A stretch of 64,000 nucleotides of DNA from Setophaga petechia (taxonomy: Eukaryota > Chordata > Aves > Passeriformes > Parulidae): the NCBI GenBank assembly GCA_024362935.1, contig JANCRA010000032.1, forward strand, positions 7,107,440 through 7,171,439, given 5' to 3'. Every line of letters begins with the position of its first letter. Position 1 is the stretch's first letter. This document shows positions 36,982-52,400 of the stretch, one piece after another. Below the pieces are notes generated by a model. The model worked only from the letters and a program-made list of their open reading frames with translations. It did not search any database and was not told where the DNA came from. A program made the position numbers and the translations under genes.

Positions 36982-39900
36982 CTAGGAAAACAGACAAACC
37001 AGTAGTTTATTTCAAATGAATACTCCCAAAATTGTAATCTCAAAAAAACTATCATTCAGAAACTACTATAATTCTCTTCTTTCAGACCATCAAGGATCTG
37101 TTGCTGCTCAATGACTGAAGCTGAATGAGTTGTTCTGAAAAAATCCAGCAGCCTCCTTTCTCAAAAAAGCACAATACAAGAACAACAACTCAGTTTCAAA
37201 ACTATGTTTTGAGAAGTAATTGCCAATTCCCTTCCCAATTCTCCAAGGGGCTTTTTTCTTGTTTAAGTTACACACAGCTTGGTTTGCATTAATGCATATC
37301 ACATGCCTGCATGGTTCTTCCAGATGTGTTAAATGACTACATATGGAGCAAGACAATATTGAGAAGAAACATCTGTTTCAATTGTGTGAACAATCCGCAG
37401 AAAAAGCACTAGAGCACACAGATGGCTTTTACTTTTAAGGCTTCAGCCTTCTTAACATGCTTGACAAGACGTGAACTGTGTTCACTACAGATAAATCACT
37501 AAGTTCAATGAAGCAGAAATCTATTAAAAATATAGAAGTTTTTTTTTGCAGGGAAAATCCTTCATAGAAAATTTAAACCCATGGCAATATAATGTATTAC
37601 TGTTATGAAGCGCTTTTTTTTTACCATATCTAAACCTGTATTTTTGTAGTTGGAAGAACCTATCCTGTCTCCACAGAGACAAGTTTTGACAAGGTGAAAA
37701 TTCCTTCCTCTACAACAACATTGCATTAGTGCTCTGATTTCCTAACTCCATACTTCTTTTGAATTTTCCCCCCATTCTCTTTGCAATCTAAGATGCCACA
37801 AATCAGTATTTTCTATAAAAGAAACCACTGACACCTTTAATGATAAAGTGTGTTCTTTCTTTATGCTGGTGAGGGTACTGTCATGCTGCTCACAAAAACC
37901 AGTGGTCATCTGCAATTGTTGCTAAGTTCTGACTCACTTAGCCATTAAAAAAACAAACCAAAAAAACCCAAAGAAAGACATCCTCTACTTTGTGAGGTAA
38001 TTAGGTAGTGGTAGGCAGTCCTTAACTTAACACTCCTCTCAAAGGACTCAATGACTTCAAGAGACACAAGTTAGACACTTACCAATATAGGCTTCAGAAT
38101 CACCAATGTACATTTCTATGCAGTGGCCGAGCATTGTGACCGAAAATGTGTCATCCCGCCTGAGACCAAGGGCCTATTGAAACAAAAACAGTAACAAGTA
38201 TTTAGCATCAAATAAAAACATTTACATCATAAGTCTGCAATGGTTCAGTTTGTTGGTTTGTTGTTCCACGATGCTATCTGAGCATAGCACTGTTTTGCTT
38301 TTACACTGTAAAAGCAAAACATTGCACAATCAATATAACACCATCATATGAACTGGCTGAAGTAGTAAGCAAGGAAAGCACAAAACCAAAACCAGAAAAG
38401 AACATATATACAGACAGGAAATCATTCACATATGAGCTACAACATATGCAGCTGTTTACTTACTGTAAAATTTCTAAGTTGGAAATATTTAAAATTATTT
38501 CAGGTGCATGAGAACCTCATGTACATAAAATGTAAATTGCAATTCAAAGTTTGCCGAAGAGGTAATTTTTTACCCAACCAATAAAATACAGAAGATTTAA
38601 TTAAAAAAATAAGACTATAAAATAAACACTCATTTGGAGGCTGGAAAAAAATGCTAGTTCTTTGTTCCAAACCCAAACCATAGTGAAAGAGTAAACAACA
38701 GAATCTGTGACCAGCCCTTCAGCTGCAGGCAGTTACGTACTGTGTGGAAATAGTCAATGGCACTTTCAAAATTGCCCATGAGGCTGTGTATGTAGCCAAT
38801 GGCAGAGTAAGTAGAAGCATTCTGAGGGATCAACACCAGAGCCTGGCGATGGTATTCCAGTGCTTCTTCATACTTCCTGTTAGGGGTAAGTACAGGAGAT
38901 CTGTTAGTAAGCTTCATGGTGAAAGGTGCTTTTACAGTGCCCTGTGCGTATTTTCCTTAGCAAAGCGGAACACAGTTGTGAAAGAACTTGAAAATTATTG
39001 CTTTGCACTCTGAACATAGTAATAGAATGTACAAAAGGCTCATGGATATCGACAATTTTCTTCCTCAGTGTAATTGAAAAATCATTGCTCTCCTTATGTA
39101 GGAAAACAGCTGCCTACAGCTAGGTCCCAATTGGAGATCTTAGCTGTTTGATATGGTAAATTGCTTTAGATGTTTAATGCTGCTCAATGTAGCACTGGCT
39201 TTCTTTCTGTTGCTTTCATTTGTCTTCCTGAGGGAGAGAAGGAACAGTATGAGACTAAATCACACGATTCAAACTGAGAAAAGCTCTGTGGGCAGAAATA
39301 TCACAACCTTAAAGTGCTGCATACGCTGGTACCTTCATCATTTTGCAACATGCTCAGTCAGAAAAGGAGGTTCACACATATCCATGATATCTATCAAATA
39401 CCAACCTTTCATTGAAAATTGTCTATTAATTACACTGATTATTGCATTTGTCATTTTATAAAACAAAGATTAAATGTACACTACAGCATTACTCTGAGAA
39501 ATTAAATTGTCACATTTGACATCCTAGTTCTACATTGTTAAAAATAGATATCACCTGTTAATAAGAAATTTTAATATCTAAAGTGATAATGAAATTATGC
39601 AATGAGGAACACACAAAGTTGTTAGAGGGCATCAAGTAACAACTGAGGCAGAAAAATTATGCAAATGTTTGCTTGTTACACAAATCTTTCACATGATTTC
39701 AATTCACTTCCAGTCATAGTATTTACACATCCAATTGACTACCATATTTTAATATGCTGCTTTGAAATTTCAACCACATAATATTAGTGAGTACACATAT
39801 ATCCAATAAGTTTTTCATAATAGCCATATTATGTATTACAGACACTACTAAATTAATTACTACAGTTTTTTAAGATGTGAAAACATAAGTATAGCTGCCT

Positions 39901-40430
39901 AAATTCTCAACTTGATTTTCTTGGAAGATAGTTCACATGAATGCAAAAATATTTTAGCTTTAATTTCTGAACCTTAGCAAGTATTAGAAGTTGTACAAAG
40001 CATGACGTAAGCAGTTAGTTAAACTACTGTAAAAATTTTAAAAAGACAAAAGTAATTATAAACAAAACAAGTATTTCAAAAAATCCTGCAATTATACTCA
40101 TGAACAGATTTCAAAAGCAGTTCCTTTTGTTTGATTTTGGCAGAAGGAGTAACTGTTATATGTCCTTATTTCATAATGAAAATGAAGACTAATTGGCAAT
40201 TAAAGCACAAAGCAATTATTACCAAAGCCAAAGCAGAAGTACAGCTTTCTACCATAATCACATTCTCATTAGCAGCTTTGAAACAAAAATTACAGTGTAC
40301 ACCAATTGAGCAATTAAAACCACTAAAAGTATTTTTTAAAAATTGCATTGATTGAACAAAAGAAAGGACTGGTTAAAGTCAGATTAAGGTAATTAATGAG
40401 CAAAATGTTTCTGTTAAAACTGTTAACACT

Positions 40431-40483
<53 letters not shown>

Positions 40484-43400
40484 TTTGCATTTTTTCTATT
40501 CATTGAATGGAAACATGAAATGAAATACTAAATAGTATTGTTCTAAAAAACACAAAGTAAGACTCCCTTGCTGTGTTATAATTCATGCCACTGAATATTT
40601 CACTTCAGTAAAAAATAGTAACTGCTAATCCAAGCAATAAATTGTCATAAACTACCTTTATGTTAATTATGTATTTATATAATAATCAGCGGACATATTT
40701 CAGTATGTGAGGACCGGGACAGTGGAGAGTTAAAATTCACACACATACAAGCATCTAGAAGCCTCCAACTATTTCCCTAATAAGAATCAATAGTTAATTA
40801 GAAAGGGATTTAAAGTTTATTAACTTTTGTGTAATAAACTGGATATAAGGGTTGATTAATGTAGTTTTGTTCATAAGCTGATTTAGAGAATCTTGTTCTT
40901 ACAGGGTTATTCTACACTGCTCTCATGTGGTACACAATCTTGGTATAAAGGAGGGAGAAAACACATTTGTGCAGCATTTTAGAGAAAAGGAGCCCCAGTA
41001 CTCTCTGCTTACTTGAGTTTTCTGCAGACATGTCCCAAGTTGTTCAATAAAGGCTCCCATTTATCAACTGTTACCTGCAAAATAATGCACCAATTCAAAT
41101 AACTGCAGCTTCCTAGACTGTAACTAAATTTTGTCTACTTTCAAAAAACAAAACATACAAATGAATACGGAATTTTGTTTATGAACAAGAAAAATACCAC
41201 AAGCATTTTAAACTCTTAACAAAACACACAAGCTGAAAACATTTTTTCAACAACTAATTTTTCTACTTTTTACATTCCCCAAAGCTAATAATATTTCTTT
41301 AAAGGGTCAGTGTTATTAAAAATTGATGCAAACCAAACAAAACTTGTTTTCTACTTAACTAGAAAAAGTCAAGTCAAGTCTCAGCCTAGGAGCACTAAAG
41401 GCACAGTTTCAAAATAAAATTTATACTGCATTACTTTTATCTGAAAAATAACCACAACATGTTTTGTCACAAGCTATTACAGAATTTGCAGGAGTTTTAT
41501 AAATTTATGATCTTGCACATTACTAGAATAAATACCTCATTTCCAATAGCTTTGATTTTCTCCAGTGCATCAAGGAACCACTTCTCTGCAGTTTTCCAGC
41601 TAAGGATTGAAGGGGTGGGGAGAAAGAAAAATAAATTAGTGAAAAGTTTTCATCAGCAGTATGAGAAAACGGCATTCAAGAAAGATTTCTATGACATTAT
41701 TTCATCATATGAGTGAAATTAGATATAAAACCCAGTAATTTATATTTGGCTATATTTTGCATTGTGGTCCTAAGAGCTGACAAAACAAAACAAAACAAAA
41801 TCAGAATCAAACTAAAAATATTGGCTAAACAATTCTTATATAGGTTAGGTTTTTTTTTCCCCAGAATAAATTTTGTCCTGAGGAGACAAAATGTATTGCT
41901 GTACAAATTCTTACAGTGTGTGTGCAGATAGATGCCTTTTCAGGCATTCAACTACACAATGACAGGCACATGGAAGATAGCATCAATCTCTGGATGTTCC
42001 TCGAGCATTAAATTCTGTTCTTGTTCAATCTTACACAAGGAAGAACAATGTAAAAAGGAAGAGTATAAGGTGAACACCATCTAAACTATGACCAAAAGAC
42101 ACTATAGTTCAATATAGGTACTTCAGATACTTTAGATATATTGGCTCATTACAATTAAGAATAATCCATGTTTAAGATAGTATTTGATCGCATTTTGCAA
42201 GCTTACTCTCCATTTTGAAATGCTACCACTCCAACTTCGTGCATAACAAAAGGATCTTCAGGTGCAATGCTTAAAGCCTGGCTGAAAAACCGTTCAGCCA
42301 ACTTGGAGTTGTTGGTCAAACCATATTCCAGTCCAATATAGAGCATAGGCAAATGACACCTAAAAACCATAGAACAAAGAGCATGTTTGTTTTTGTGTGG
42401 TTGTCAAGAATGGAGTCCCAAACTATAAAGACATGCCAACTGTTTGCATATGTTTAGGTATATCCAAGTAAAAACTGATTTAAATGGACTACTAACCTAA
42501 GGGGAAGTTCAAAAGACATTACATCTCTGTTTAACAAGAGAATGAATTCCAATAGGCAATTTTAACCTACTCTGAAATCACATGTATTTTCTCAGCACTT
42601 AAGTTTAGTTCTGATGTCTCTTTTCCCCTAATTTCATTCATACATTTAATTTACAAATAGAATACAGAGGAAGTAATTGATAAAAGAATTACCTTCCCCG
42701 GTAACCACAATAAAATACGATAGTTTTATGTGCTATATGACACAATTAGTTCACAACTCATTTTACAACCCACAACCCACTCCCACAGCACGAAAGAGTT
42801 GTTCAGCTATTACTATACAGCAATTGATGAGCTGGTATGACAGCCATGATTCAGAAATTTCAGAAGATGTTCAGGCAGAACTTAGATTATATATATAAAA
42901 AAAACTTGACTTTAGAACTTATAAAATCAGAAAAATAATCACAATAATGCAGTTGAAAGTAGATGGTCAAATTATTGGGGATTATTTCCCTCCCTTGTTC
43001 TTTACCACATAATTGTTGTAAATGCATTGCTACTGTTTAAAGGGATGTATGTTGGAATCCTGGATGCTAAGAATTTTAAACTTTCTGTGCTTAAAGGCAG
43101 AGACCCACAAGAGAACACTGTATTTGACCTGAGGCTGTGGAGAAGTCTTCTAGTATTGATTGATAGTACTGGGATTACGGGTGTGTAGTTGGTTAGAAGT
43201 GTGTAATATCACAGGGTGGAAGACTTAGAGTTTGGGATTTTAGAATATAGAAATAAATATGAAGCCAGATGGAGGTTTTAGGGTAGAGGGAGTTTGTTCT
43301 TTTTTACCTTCTTCTTCCTTCTTCATGGGTTTGGGTGATGTTTTGTAATTGGACAGAGAAGTCCGCATTGCGGGCTTCAAGGGATCAGTTATTGGGTTAA

Positions 43401-46400
43401 AAGGAAAAATAATCTAAGTGTCCTTTCTTAATTAGATAGTTTAATCTTAAAAGAGCTTATAACAAGAGATAGTTAGCCATTTTGTGCCTTGCTAATGAAA
43501 AACTACTAGACTCATAGTTGTGAAACTGTTTTACTGATAAGGAATAATAAACACCTGAGTCCGAACATGAACTACCATCTCAAGTGCCTTCAATCCAGAG
43601 CCAGAGAAACCAATAGATGTAAGTCAATATTCTACACTACTTATGGATTCATTTGAATCCTCCCAAATATGATGTTTGTACAGACCCTTTCATGAGCTGT
43701 GCAGCTGTGAAGTACGCAGCCATTGCCTGGTCATGCTCACTCTCCACTGCGAAGGAATGTCCATATGCTATCCATGCAGGGCCATAGGTTCGCTCCAGTG
43801 TAGTGGCTTTGCTAAAAACAAGAGCAAGTCACAAGCAAACACATCTGAAATTAAATTTCATCTGCTTCAGATGTCTACTCAGATAGCAATGCTATGCCAC
43901 ATGGTTAGGTTATCTATTAAGATAATTGTCAGTAATAACCAGTGATAAACAAAGCTCATTTTAAAAGTTCAAACAATTTTGCACTTAGAAGTGTCACACA
44001 TTCTTGTGAATTGATTTCATTATTTCTGCTATTGTTCACAGACAGAAGAAGTTATTTGATATTACTGAACATAAACGATTATATAGTAGGAGAATTGAAT
44101 AACACACAGGAAACATTAACTGTGACTCAAAACTCATTGCAAAATCCTAGCTATGCATTTTGAAATAAATATATTCTATCAAATCCAAGTTTAAGAAGCA
44201 GGATATGAATATACCAAATAAACATCTAGGTTGAAATTTTGCCATCTAATTGTGCTAGCTTTGAAGAACATGAGCATTTGTCACATCACAGGCCATGCAT
44301 CAGGGAAGTATATAAAATGTCACTCAAGTCTTGAGCTGAAAACTGCAACCTGAGCATCAAGACATCAACCCAGAGACTTCACAGAAAGGTGGATCTGACA
44401 AGAACATTAGAAAGCTCTGTAGATTACTTTCTGAATTTGAAGGCAAGGGCATTCATAACTAAAGAGCTCATAACAAGTGTGCCCAGTCTTTTCTTAAAAG
44501 GTTCTGACATGGAAGTAATACATGTCCCATAAGTATTCTATCATATTGCTTAACTATCCTTAACTATCCTTACTGTTTTCCTAACATATAATCTAAATTT
44601 TGTCTGTCACAGTTAAACTCATTATTTCTCATGACAGATCCTAGAGAATGGTTTGTTCTCTGTCTTCTGAGACAAAACTTTAGATATTCAAATATTTGTA
44701 TCTTGCCACCCATGACAGCAATGAAAGACACGGATATTTGACTGTGTCTTCAAGTTTCTTTTCAGGAAACCACTGTGTAGCCCACAGGCTAGTTGTCCCT
44801 AGCCTTCTTAGCTTTATACTATCATTATTCTCCTTTGCCAGAACTCTGAATTTTGATGTTGGTTGTTTGTTGGTTTGTTTTTCTCTTCAACACATCCACA
44901 GATACTTTCTTGCTGTCTAGAGATGCTCGTACATTTAAAGATGTTTTTTATTTCAGCACCAAAACCAAATATATCACTCAGGACAGCTACTTGAAGAATT
45001 TCACAGTGCAATTTGTAAGGAATTGAAATATTTTACTCATAATAACCAGGCATTTAAAAAGTATAAATGACTAATCCATCTTTACATATATTGTCTGTAA
45101 AGGTCTCAGGAAAAATTAGTCTTACAGGTTGATTTATGCCTTCTCAGTTTGAGCTTACAGAACCAGAACAAATGCCCTGCTTCACAGCAAGGTCCTGCTC
45201 CCCAGTGCTGATATTCACTACACATACAGAACACCTACAGGAAATAGCATTGACCAAACCTAAAAAGCCCACTGTAGCTTGTGCACAGAAAGAACTGGAG
45301 AGGCAAACGTCAGAATTTTCCCTATAACTCTTTCCTTTCAGATATGAAACCTGAACCTGGGAGAATACCTGAGCGTCCCTCAATTGAGAACTGAGGCCTG
45401 ATCACCCACAGCTGTAGTTAGCTCAGCAATACGAGCAACTGCAGGGACTACAGCTGCCCAGAACAGGAAGGTGGTTGCCGAGAGAGACACCAGGTAAATC
45501 TTCCTCATTTTTAAAGTATCTCAACAGATGAGGTCTAAACTGCTATACCAAAAAAAGCGTGGCAATGAAAGTATTTAAATAGTAACCAGGTTATTGAGGC
45601 TTCTCTTTATGAGCTTCAAATAATTGCGAACAATAAATGTTTACTTAGCAAGTGAGCAACAGATTCACTAAGAAAAACAGAAAAAAAAATTACCTGAGAT
45701 ATCTTCTAGCATGTTCATTTTTGTGGCCAACCATGAGATAATAGCATCCTACTGCAAACCATGACACCTACACATTAAAATCAAAGTAGAATATTATTAG
45801 ATACATCACACTTCATATAGTGAAGCATCAAAAGAGAGGAAGACATGGTAATTAGAGAAGTTAGGAACATTTCCACTGAAATCGGTCAGCTCTTCAAATT
45901 ATTTGGTATTACAGACAAGTTGGAACTGCTGGCATGTACCTTTCTAACTGGGGTTTACTCAGTCTCATGCAGAGAGCTAAGTGGGAAGCTTACTGCTGTC
46001 CTCAATTATTTAATGGTAGGGGAATACAAGACAGAGCAACATTATTTTCAGGGGTGCAGTGATAGGATGGGAAGCAATGGGTACAAGTTGCAACATGAGA
46101 AATTAAGATCAAGTCAAAGAAAAACAATTTTTACTGTGAAGGTGATCAAACACCAGAAAAGGTTGCTCAGAGACATGTAGACATTTATTTTAAATTATTA
46201 ATCAAAGTAAATAACTGGCACTGAATACCTTTTACAGGTTCTTAAATTTATAAGAAGAACCTTGGCATAAAGAAATTACAAAGTAGAGAACAAAAAGGAG
46301 TGAACCATTTCTACAAGCTTCATCCAGAAACAGATTTTGAATTCTGTAGCTCAAACTAATACATTACAACTTTTATGTGCTTTCACCTAAAAAAAGAAAC

Positions 46401-49400
46401 TACCTGACAACAAAAACTTAGAACAACTTACAGGATTATTTGGGTACAAGTCCACCAGTTTGTGAGAAAGGTAGAAAAGTTCTACATAGTGGGAAGAAAC
46501 AAGAAAAGAAAATTAAAACATGCTAAAACACTTAAATGTTTCAAGTCTTTTAGCTTTCCATACAAAATACACAGAACATCTAACATTATTAATTCACAAG
46601 TGAACAAAATGTTTTCTTTTAATTGTAATCTTCAAATTGCCTCAAAATAGATTCAGTTTTGCAATTAGCTAAAGAAAACCCAACCAAAACAACCCTCTTG
46701 TGAAGCAGTCTTCACAAGACACAAATAAGCAGCTCTGTTTTCCCACCCTTTAAGAATTCTGCAACAACTTAGGTCATTACCATACATTACAATAAATGCC
46801 AGTAGTATTACACTTGAATGTACCTTGTCAAGGTAAAACACTATTCAACTTCCTACATCTAAAAGGTATAACATACTGGCTAGATCCATTTCAAAGTAGA
46901 GTCTTGTGCATTAATATGCTGAAAATAGGACAAAAGCAAATAAATTATTATATTATTTGGAATAATTCCAAGTGATTACTTTTTTAGTAAAAATAATAAT
47001 TCTAGTTACTGGAATAACTTACTACAGATTTTCTAATAGCAGCAGTAATCAGCTACAGGATAACAATATGCAATTTCAAAGGAAATAGCATCAGAGCACA
47101 TAAAGTTTCTATTTTTCCAGAGCACAGTGCTCTTAAACCAATGAGATTGTCCTGGAGTACTTTGTATCTCAGCCCAGAAAAAAAAAATATTACAACTGGC
47201 TTACAAAACATTAACTTCTGTACATAATACTTCTCAAGGCAGACTTAGAAGAAAAATCAAGAGTAGTGGCCCCATTTTCAGATGTACTTAACTGTAAAAT
47301 AACATTCACTAATCCCCAAGAAGTACCAGCACACCTAATGACCTATTTGTGTACACATAATGCACCATCCTGAGAGACTGCACAGCATATGAGCTCCTTA
47401 TTCAATTGTCCAATTGATTTTAAAGATATTCAAGCTACTCAGTTGTTTTATATGCATTCTGGAATGAGAAAAAGCCACCCCAGCTGCAAGTAAGCTATTA
47501 CTGTAATTCCAATGAAAGTGCTGCATTATTAATTTGTTTGAACTAAAGAGAGGCCTTCACAACAGCAAAGGCATGGAGAGTCTAGAATTTTTTCTATCAC
47601 AGAATAATCACGTCCACCTAAGCATACACAACTGCTGAAGATTACTTTCTAGGTTAATTTATTGTATTTTATTGTTGAGCAGAAAAAGTGCAGACAGATA
47701 CTGTACAAATATCCCCTGGAAACAGAATTCACAATGACAGGGATGAGGCAGTGTAGCTCACAGGCCTCCTGGCTACACAGTCCAGTGGTTAAAAGATCAC
47801 TACACTCATGACCATGAACTCTTTGCACATCTACTTCCCCCTAATCCTGCTGTCAGCTCTGATATTCCCTTCTTTACCAGTTACCACTGTTTAACTGAAA
47901 CAGCAGGTTTCAAGAGGAGGAAAAATAGATGTAATTTTTCATATGGTATGTAAGGGGGTTTCCTGGCATCTTTAATTTTTTATTAAAATTGAGGCTTTAC
48001 AGCCTTCTGTTGAGTTGTATTAAATGCTGTGTTCCTTACCATTTGCTTTGTTAAGCTCCACAAGTGTCCCTATATGTACAGGTAAACAATTTGCATGGAA
48101 GGGATCTTTTTCCATCACTCTAAAAAAAAAAAAATTAAAAAAACTGTAATGCACATTTCAAAAACTTTAATGTGTTAAAAGCAAAGTGCTTGTATAGCAT
48201 GTAATGTTCCAGTTAGTTACCACTTTAAGCATTAGAAAACTATTTATGATTAAAGCACAACTATTAACAGCATAATAAAGGCTCTCTTCAGACCAGAAAT
48301 ACAACAGTTAATTTAGCTTAACAAAATAGGATAACAGAAAATTCTTTCAAGCTGAATATACAATTAGAAAATCAGAATAGAATGCTCTTTTGTTTTGCAG
48401 TTACTTCAAATTTAACCAGCAGACAACAAACAGCAACATTTCTGTTCATCTTTTCCAGACATTTGACAGCAGCTTTCAAACAACAATCCAAAACTTCCTG
48501 AGGTTAACACCAGGCAGGCAGTATGTCTTCAGAATCACATTTAGCTCAGCTGTAGAATTTTGTTTCCTGTGGCATTCAGAAACACATCCATGAGTGCAGA
48601 CCTACAGCAGCTGAGAAGCAAACCATGGCAGTGTTCTGAGCCCTCTGACCCCAGCAGCAGCACACGCCTGGGCTGCGTAAAAACTGATACACGATACTCG
48701 GCCATCAGAATTAGAAATAACGGGCTGGCTTTTAAATTAATTAATATCTTTTGATCACTGTCAATAACACTGTACCTGCTATTGGCCAGAGAAATCAAAC
48801 TTCCTAACCAACCGATTCAAACCAGTTCATTCTGAAAGCCAAACAAGAAGTAAGCAGAGAGCACAGAAACTGAAGGTACCAGAATAGGGAAGAGGATGGA
48901 TGAAGGGAAGTTCAGCACAGTGCTGATTAAGCTGAGATTTACCTTGGAGACTTCTGATATGTATTATAATTATACCATGTCTAGCCAGACACAAACTACA
49001 CATTTTAAATACCTGAGACACATACAACACATGACATGTATATTGCAATACATATCAAACTGTTATGTATGTTTACCCATTGAACAACAATATTTTCTGT
49101 AATTCCAGGCATAATTATTACACTCCACTATATGAGAAAAAAAACCTGAAAGTTGCTTTGCACACTTACACTGAAGTAAGCTTATAACACATTTTGAAGT
49201 CACAGTTGTAATAATGCCTTTCTGCTAGGGATACTACCACATCCAGGTTTTCCTGAAGACCATCTACTGATTCAGGAATCAGAGTTTCACTGGGTTTATT
49301 ATACTGAAAGACAAAAGAAACAACATTTGAAACAAAAACTAAACTAAAATCAGATGGTATAAGTATTATTATTTTTAGTCCTAAAAGAATATTTAAGAAG

Positions 49401-52400
49401 ATTTAAAGTTCTTAAAATTTTTATTTTTAATCTGAAAGTCCATAAAACCTATATTTAGTAAAATGCTTCTTTAAAATGTACTTAAAAGCACATTTAGGAC
49501 ACAAAAGATGCTTGCCATAGTCAATATGTTTCATGTAGGCTGTAGAAATTAAAACTGAACAATATATATTTTTAGTGCTCCTTATCACCCTATCTTTGGA
49601 TAAAAATAATCTTGAATGATGTTCTTATAGCCGAATATTTTCAGGTAACTGATGTTTTGTCTATGTTATTAACATTCCTTTTCCCCACCCAGAAGTTTCT
49701 CAATAAATAAATTTTCAAAAACATAAATCAGAATTTCAAGTTATTACCACAGCAGAAAACAATTAACAGAAAACTGTTACACTACTGCATAAAGTGAGAT
49801 GTACTGCATCAAAATTTTTTAAAATTACAAAGTCCATATTTATTTCCACGTTCCGAATAAATGGGATCCAAGAAAATTTACACCTCAAGTCAAGACTTTC
49901 AATGAATTCTCCAGATTTTTGGGACTTACCTTTTTCAATTTATTCTCAAATAAAAAGTGAAGCAATTCCTGCTCTTCTTCTGTACATTGTCTATTAAGAG
50001 GTAGAGATTCAAGGAGTTCTTTTTCTACATGAATTAAAAAACGTTAAAATCGTCATATTACAGAAGAAACAGCATGATTCAACATTTCAAGAACTTAGAG
50101 ATACAAAGAATTTTATGATGGTCATCCCAACTGCAGGGACTATAACAGCATGGATACGCTCAAACAGATAACACTACTAATTTTGGAAATTTAAGATTAA
50201 TTAGTTATTCCTTCTACGCTTTAAAATAAAATGTAATAAAGATGAAATAACATACCATTATTTTTATTTACTCCACATGTCAAATGTTATCACTTGGAAT
50301 GCTCTATTAACTAATGCCTAAGCAAACCCCAGGAGAGTTTCATTGGTTCAAAGCCTATGAAATTGAGAACACAGGACAAAACTTTGGGCTGGGCAGAGCA
50401 GAAGAGCTTCAGGAGATAACAAGCAGGACAGTTGGGTTACTGTGTTTCTTTCAACTCTTAGCACTGCAGGACTGAAAAATAAAAGCTCAAATGCAGATTT
50501 GCACAAATCATAATTTTCACTAATTTAAGACATTTTCTGTTCCTAACATTTTGGACTCTGTTACTTGTTGTACTGCCTTAATTTTTATCTAGGAAAACAC
50601 ATCTTGAGAAAGCAGGTAAATTTTACTTGTGTTTGAGAAATACTTCTCTCCAGACCTTCCTGTGCTGTCAGCATATGGTGTGATGTTAAAAGATCAAATG
50701 CTTCAAAGCAGTAAACATCCAGCTTCAAGGCCTCTTTGTAGCTATAAGTTGCCAGGGTTCTATTGTCCAAAGCATCGTAGATCTTCCCTCGTAAAAGGCA
50801 TATAGAGCTCTTGATCTGGTGGAAAAGGAGGACTGGAGGTCAAAGACTGAATCACTGTTTGCAATTTAGCTTTCAGCACAAATCAAATGTGCTCCCTGGA
50901 AAGTAGAAAGTATTTCATGTATGATAGAACCTGGTTTTCTAGTGCTGTCTTTAAATAAAAAGTTGTCTCTACTATCTCAAAGAAAAATCCAAAGAATTCT
51001 CTGTCAGGTTACCTATTGACAAACAAACACATGCTTGAAATAAACAACAGGAGGACAGAGTTTATCTTTGTTAATTCTGGCATGCATCTCTCTGATACTG
51101 AATTATAATTTAATTATACTAAATTCCCTTCATATCCAACATGGAGAAATTGTGCCTTCCAAAGGCAACACACTTCTTTGCTGACCATTAAACCATTCTT
51201 GTCATGCAAGACAAGAATGACCACAGTAGAGATGAAAAAGGCCAAATCAATGAACTCAATTGTTTTCAATCCAAAACATAGATATTACACAAAAGGAAAC
51301 AGTGAAAGCCCCTAATTACCAGTTGTGCTACACTGTTTATTGACTAACATGTTCTTTCCAAACTCCATTGATGGGTATTTAGTTCAGTCAGAAGGCTACA
51401 GAAGTGTCAGCAAAAGAGAAAGTTAACACATTACCCACCGCTATCATCAGACTAAACAGTCCTTTAATCCCATTATATCAGCACTCAAAATCAGTTCACA
51501 TCAGCGATGTAACCCACTTTGCTACTTCAGTCTTACAGAGAAAATGCCATCTGTCAATCACCTACACTGCAAATTCAGCTAAGAAATTTTAATTTGTACC
51601 TCTGAAACTAACAACTCTTCACAGACTATTCAGCCTACACACCATACCAATCTCTTTAAACTGTATGTCTACACAGAATTTTTTCTTTGAGCTTCAAAAA
51701 TTTCATTTCACCTCACATAATTTTCACAAATGTGATCAAAGAATATCCCACTGAGAACAACACTTGAGTGATTATGAAGTATTTCATTAAAAATAACTAG
51801 AGGAGAAGAAAAACTTGCTTTGTCATCTCAGAACCTGCAGTCCAATTGAAAACAATGTTAGGATACATTATTAAGAAAGAGCTAAAAGACTGTAAAAACC
51901 AATGCTAGACCATGAAGTTCCTGCAAAGCATCTGCAAATAATTTATAAGAAGTTGCTGAAAAGCACTGCTTATTTTTGCATACTGAGTTATTTTCATACA
52001 GGCAAGCTAACACACAATGTGTGACTGAAAGAAGAACAATTCAGCCTTTCTGAAAATTATGTTATCTGAAAAAGAAACCTTTAATGCACTTTCAGATTCA
52101 TAGACCTGTGAAATCACTTTCTGACTTCAGAGTTTTTTTTTTCCTACAAAAATATTTTTTACCATAATGTCACTTACTGAGGACTGTGACATCTCCCAGT
52201 CTGTGGTGGAATCTTTCAGCCCACTTTCATCCTTCAAGTACTTTTCAAAAAGTCGTTTGTTGATTGGCTCCTCCATATCAAGAATATCCAAGGCCTGTTG
52301 ATGCTCTTTTGCAGCATACTAACCAAACATGTGCAGGTAAAAAACAAGGTTTTGAAGAATTTGTACGTAAAGCACCAATAAACACAGCATCATGTTTCAA

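Noticed and set aside
40437..40479. Possible replication or unwinding element at the (TA)n run.
   Set aside because: A plain 43-bp TA microsatellite is enough to explain it, and no other supporting signal is nearby.
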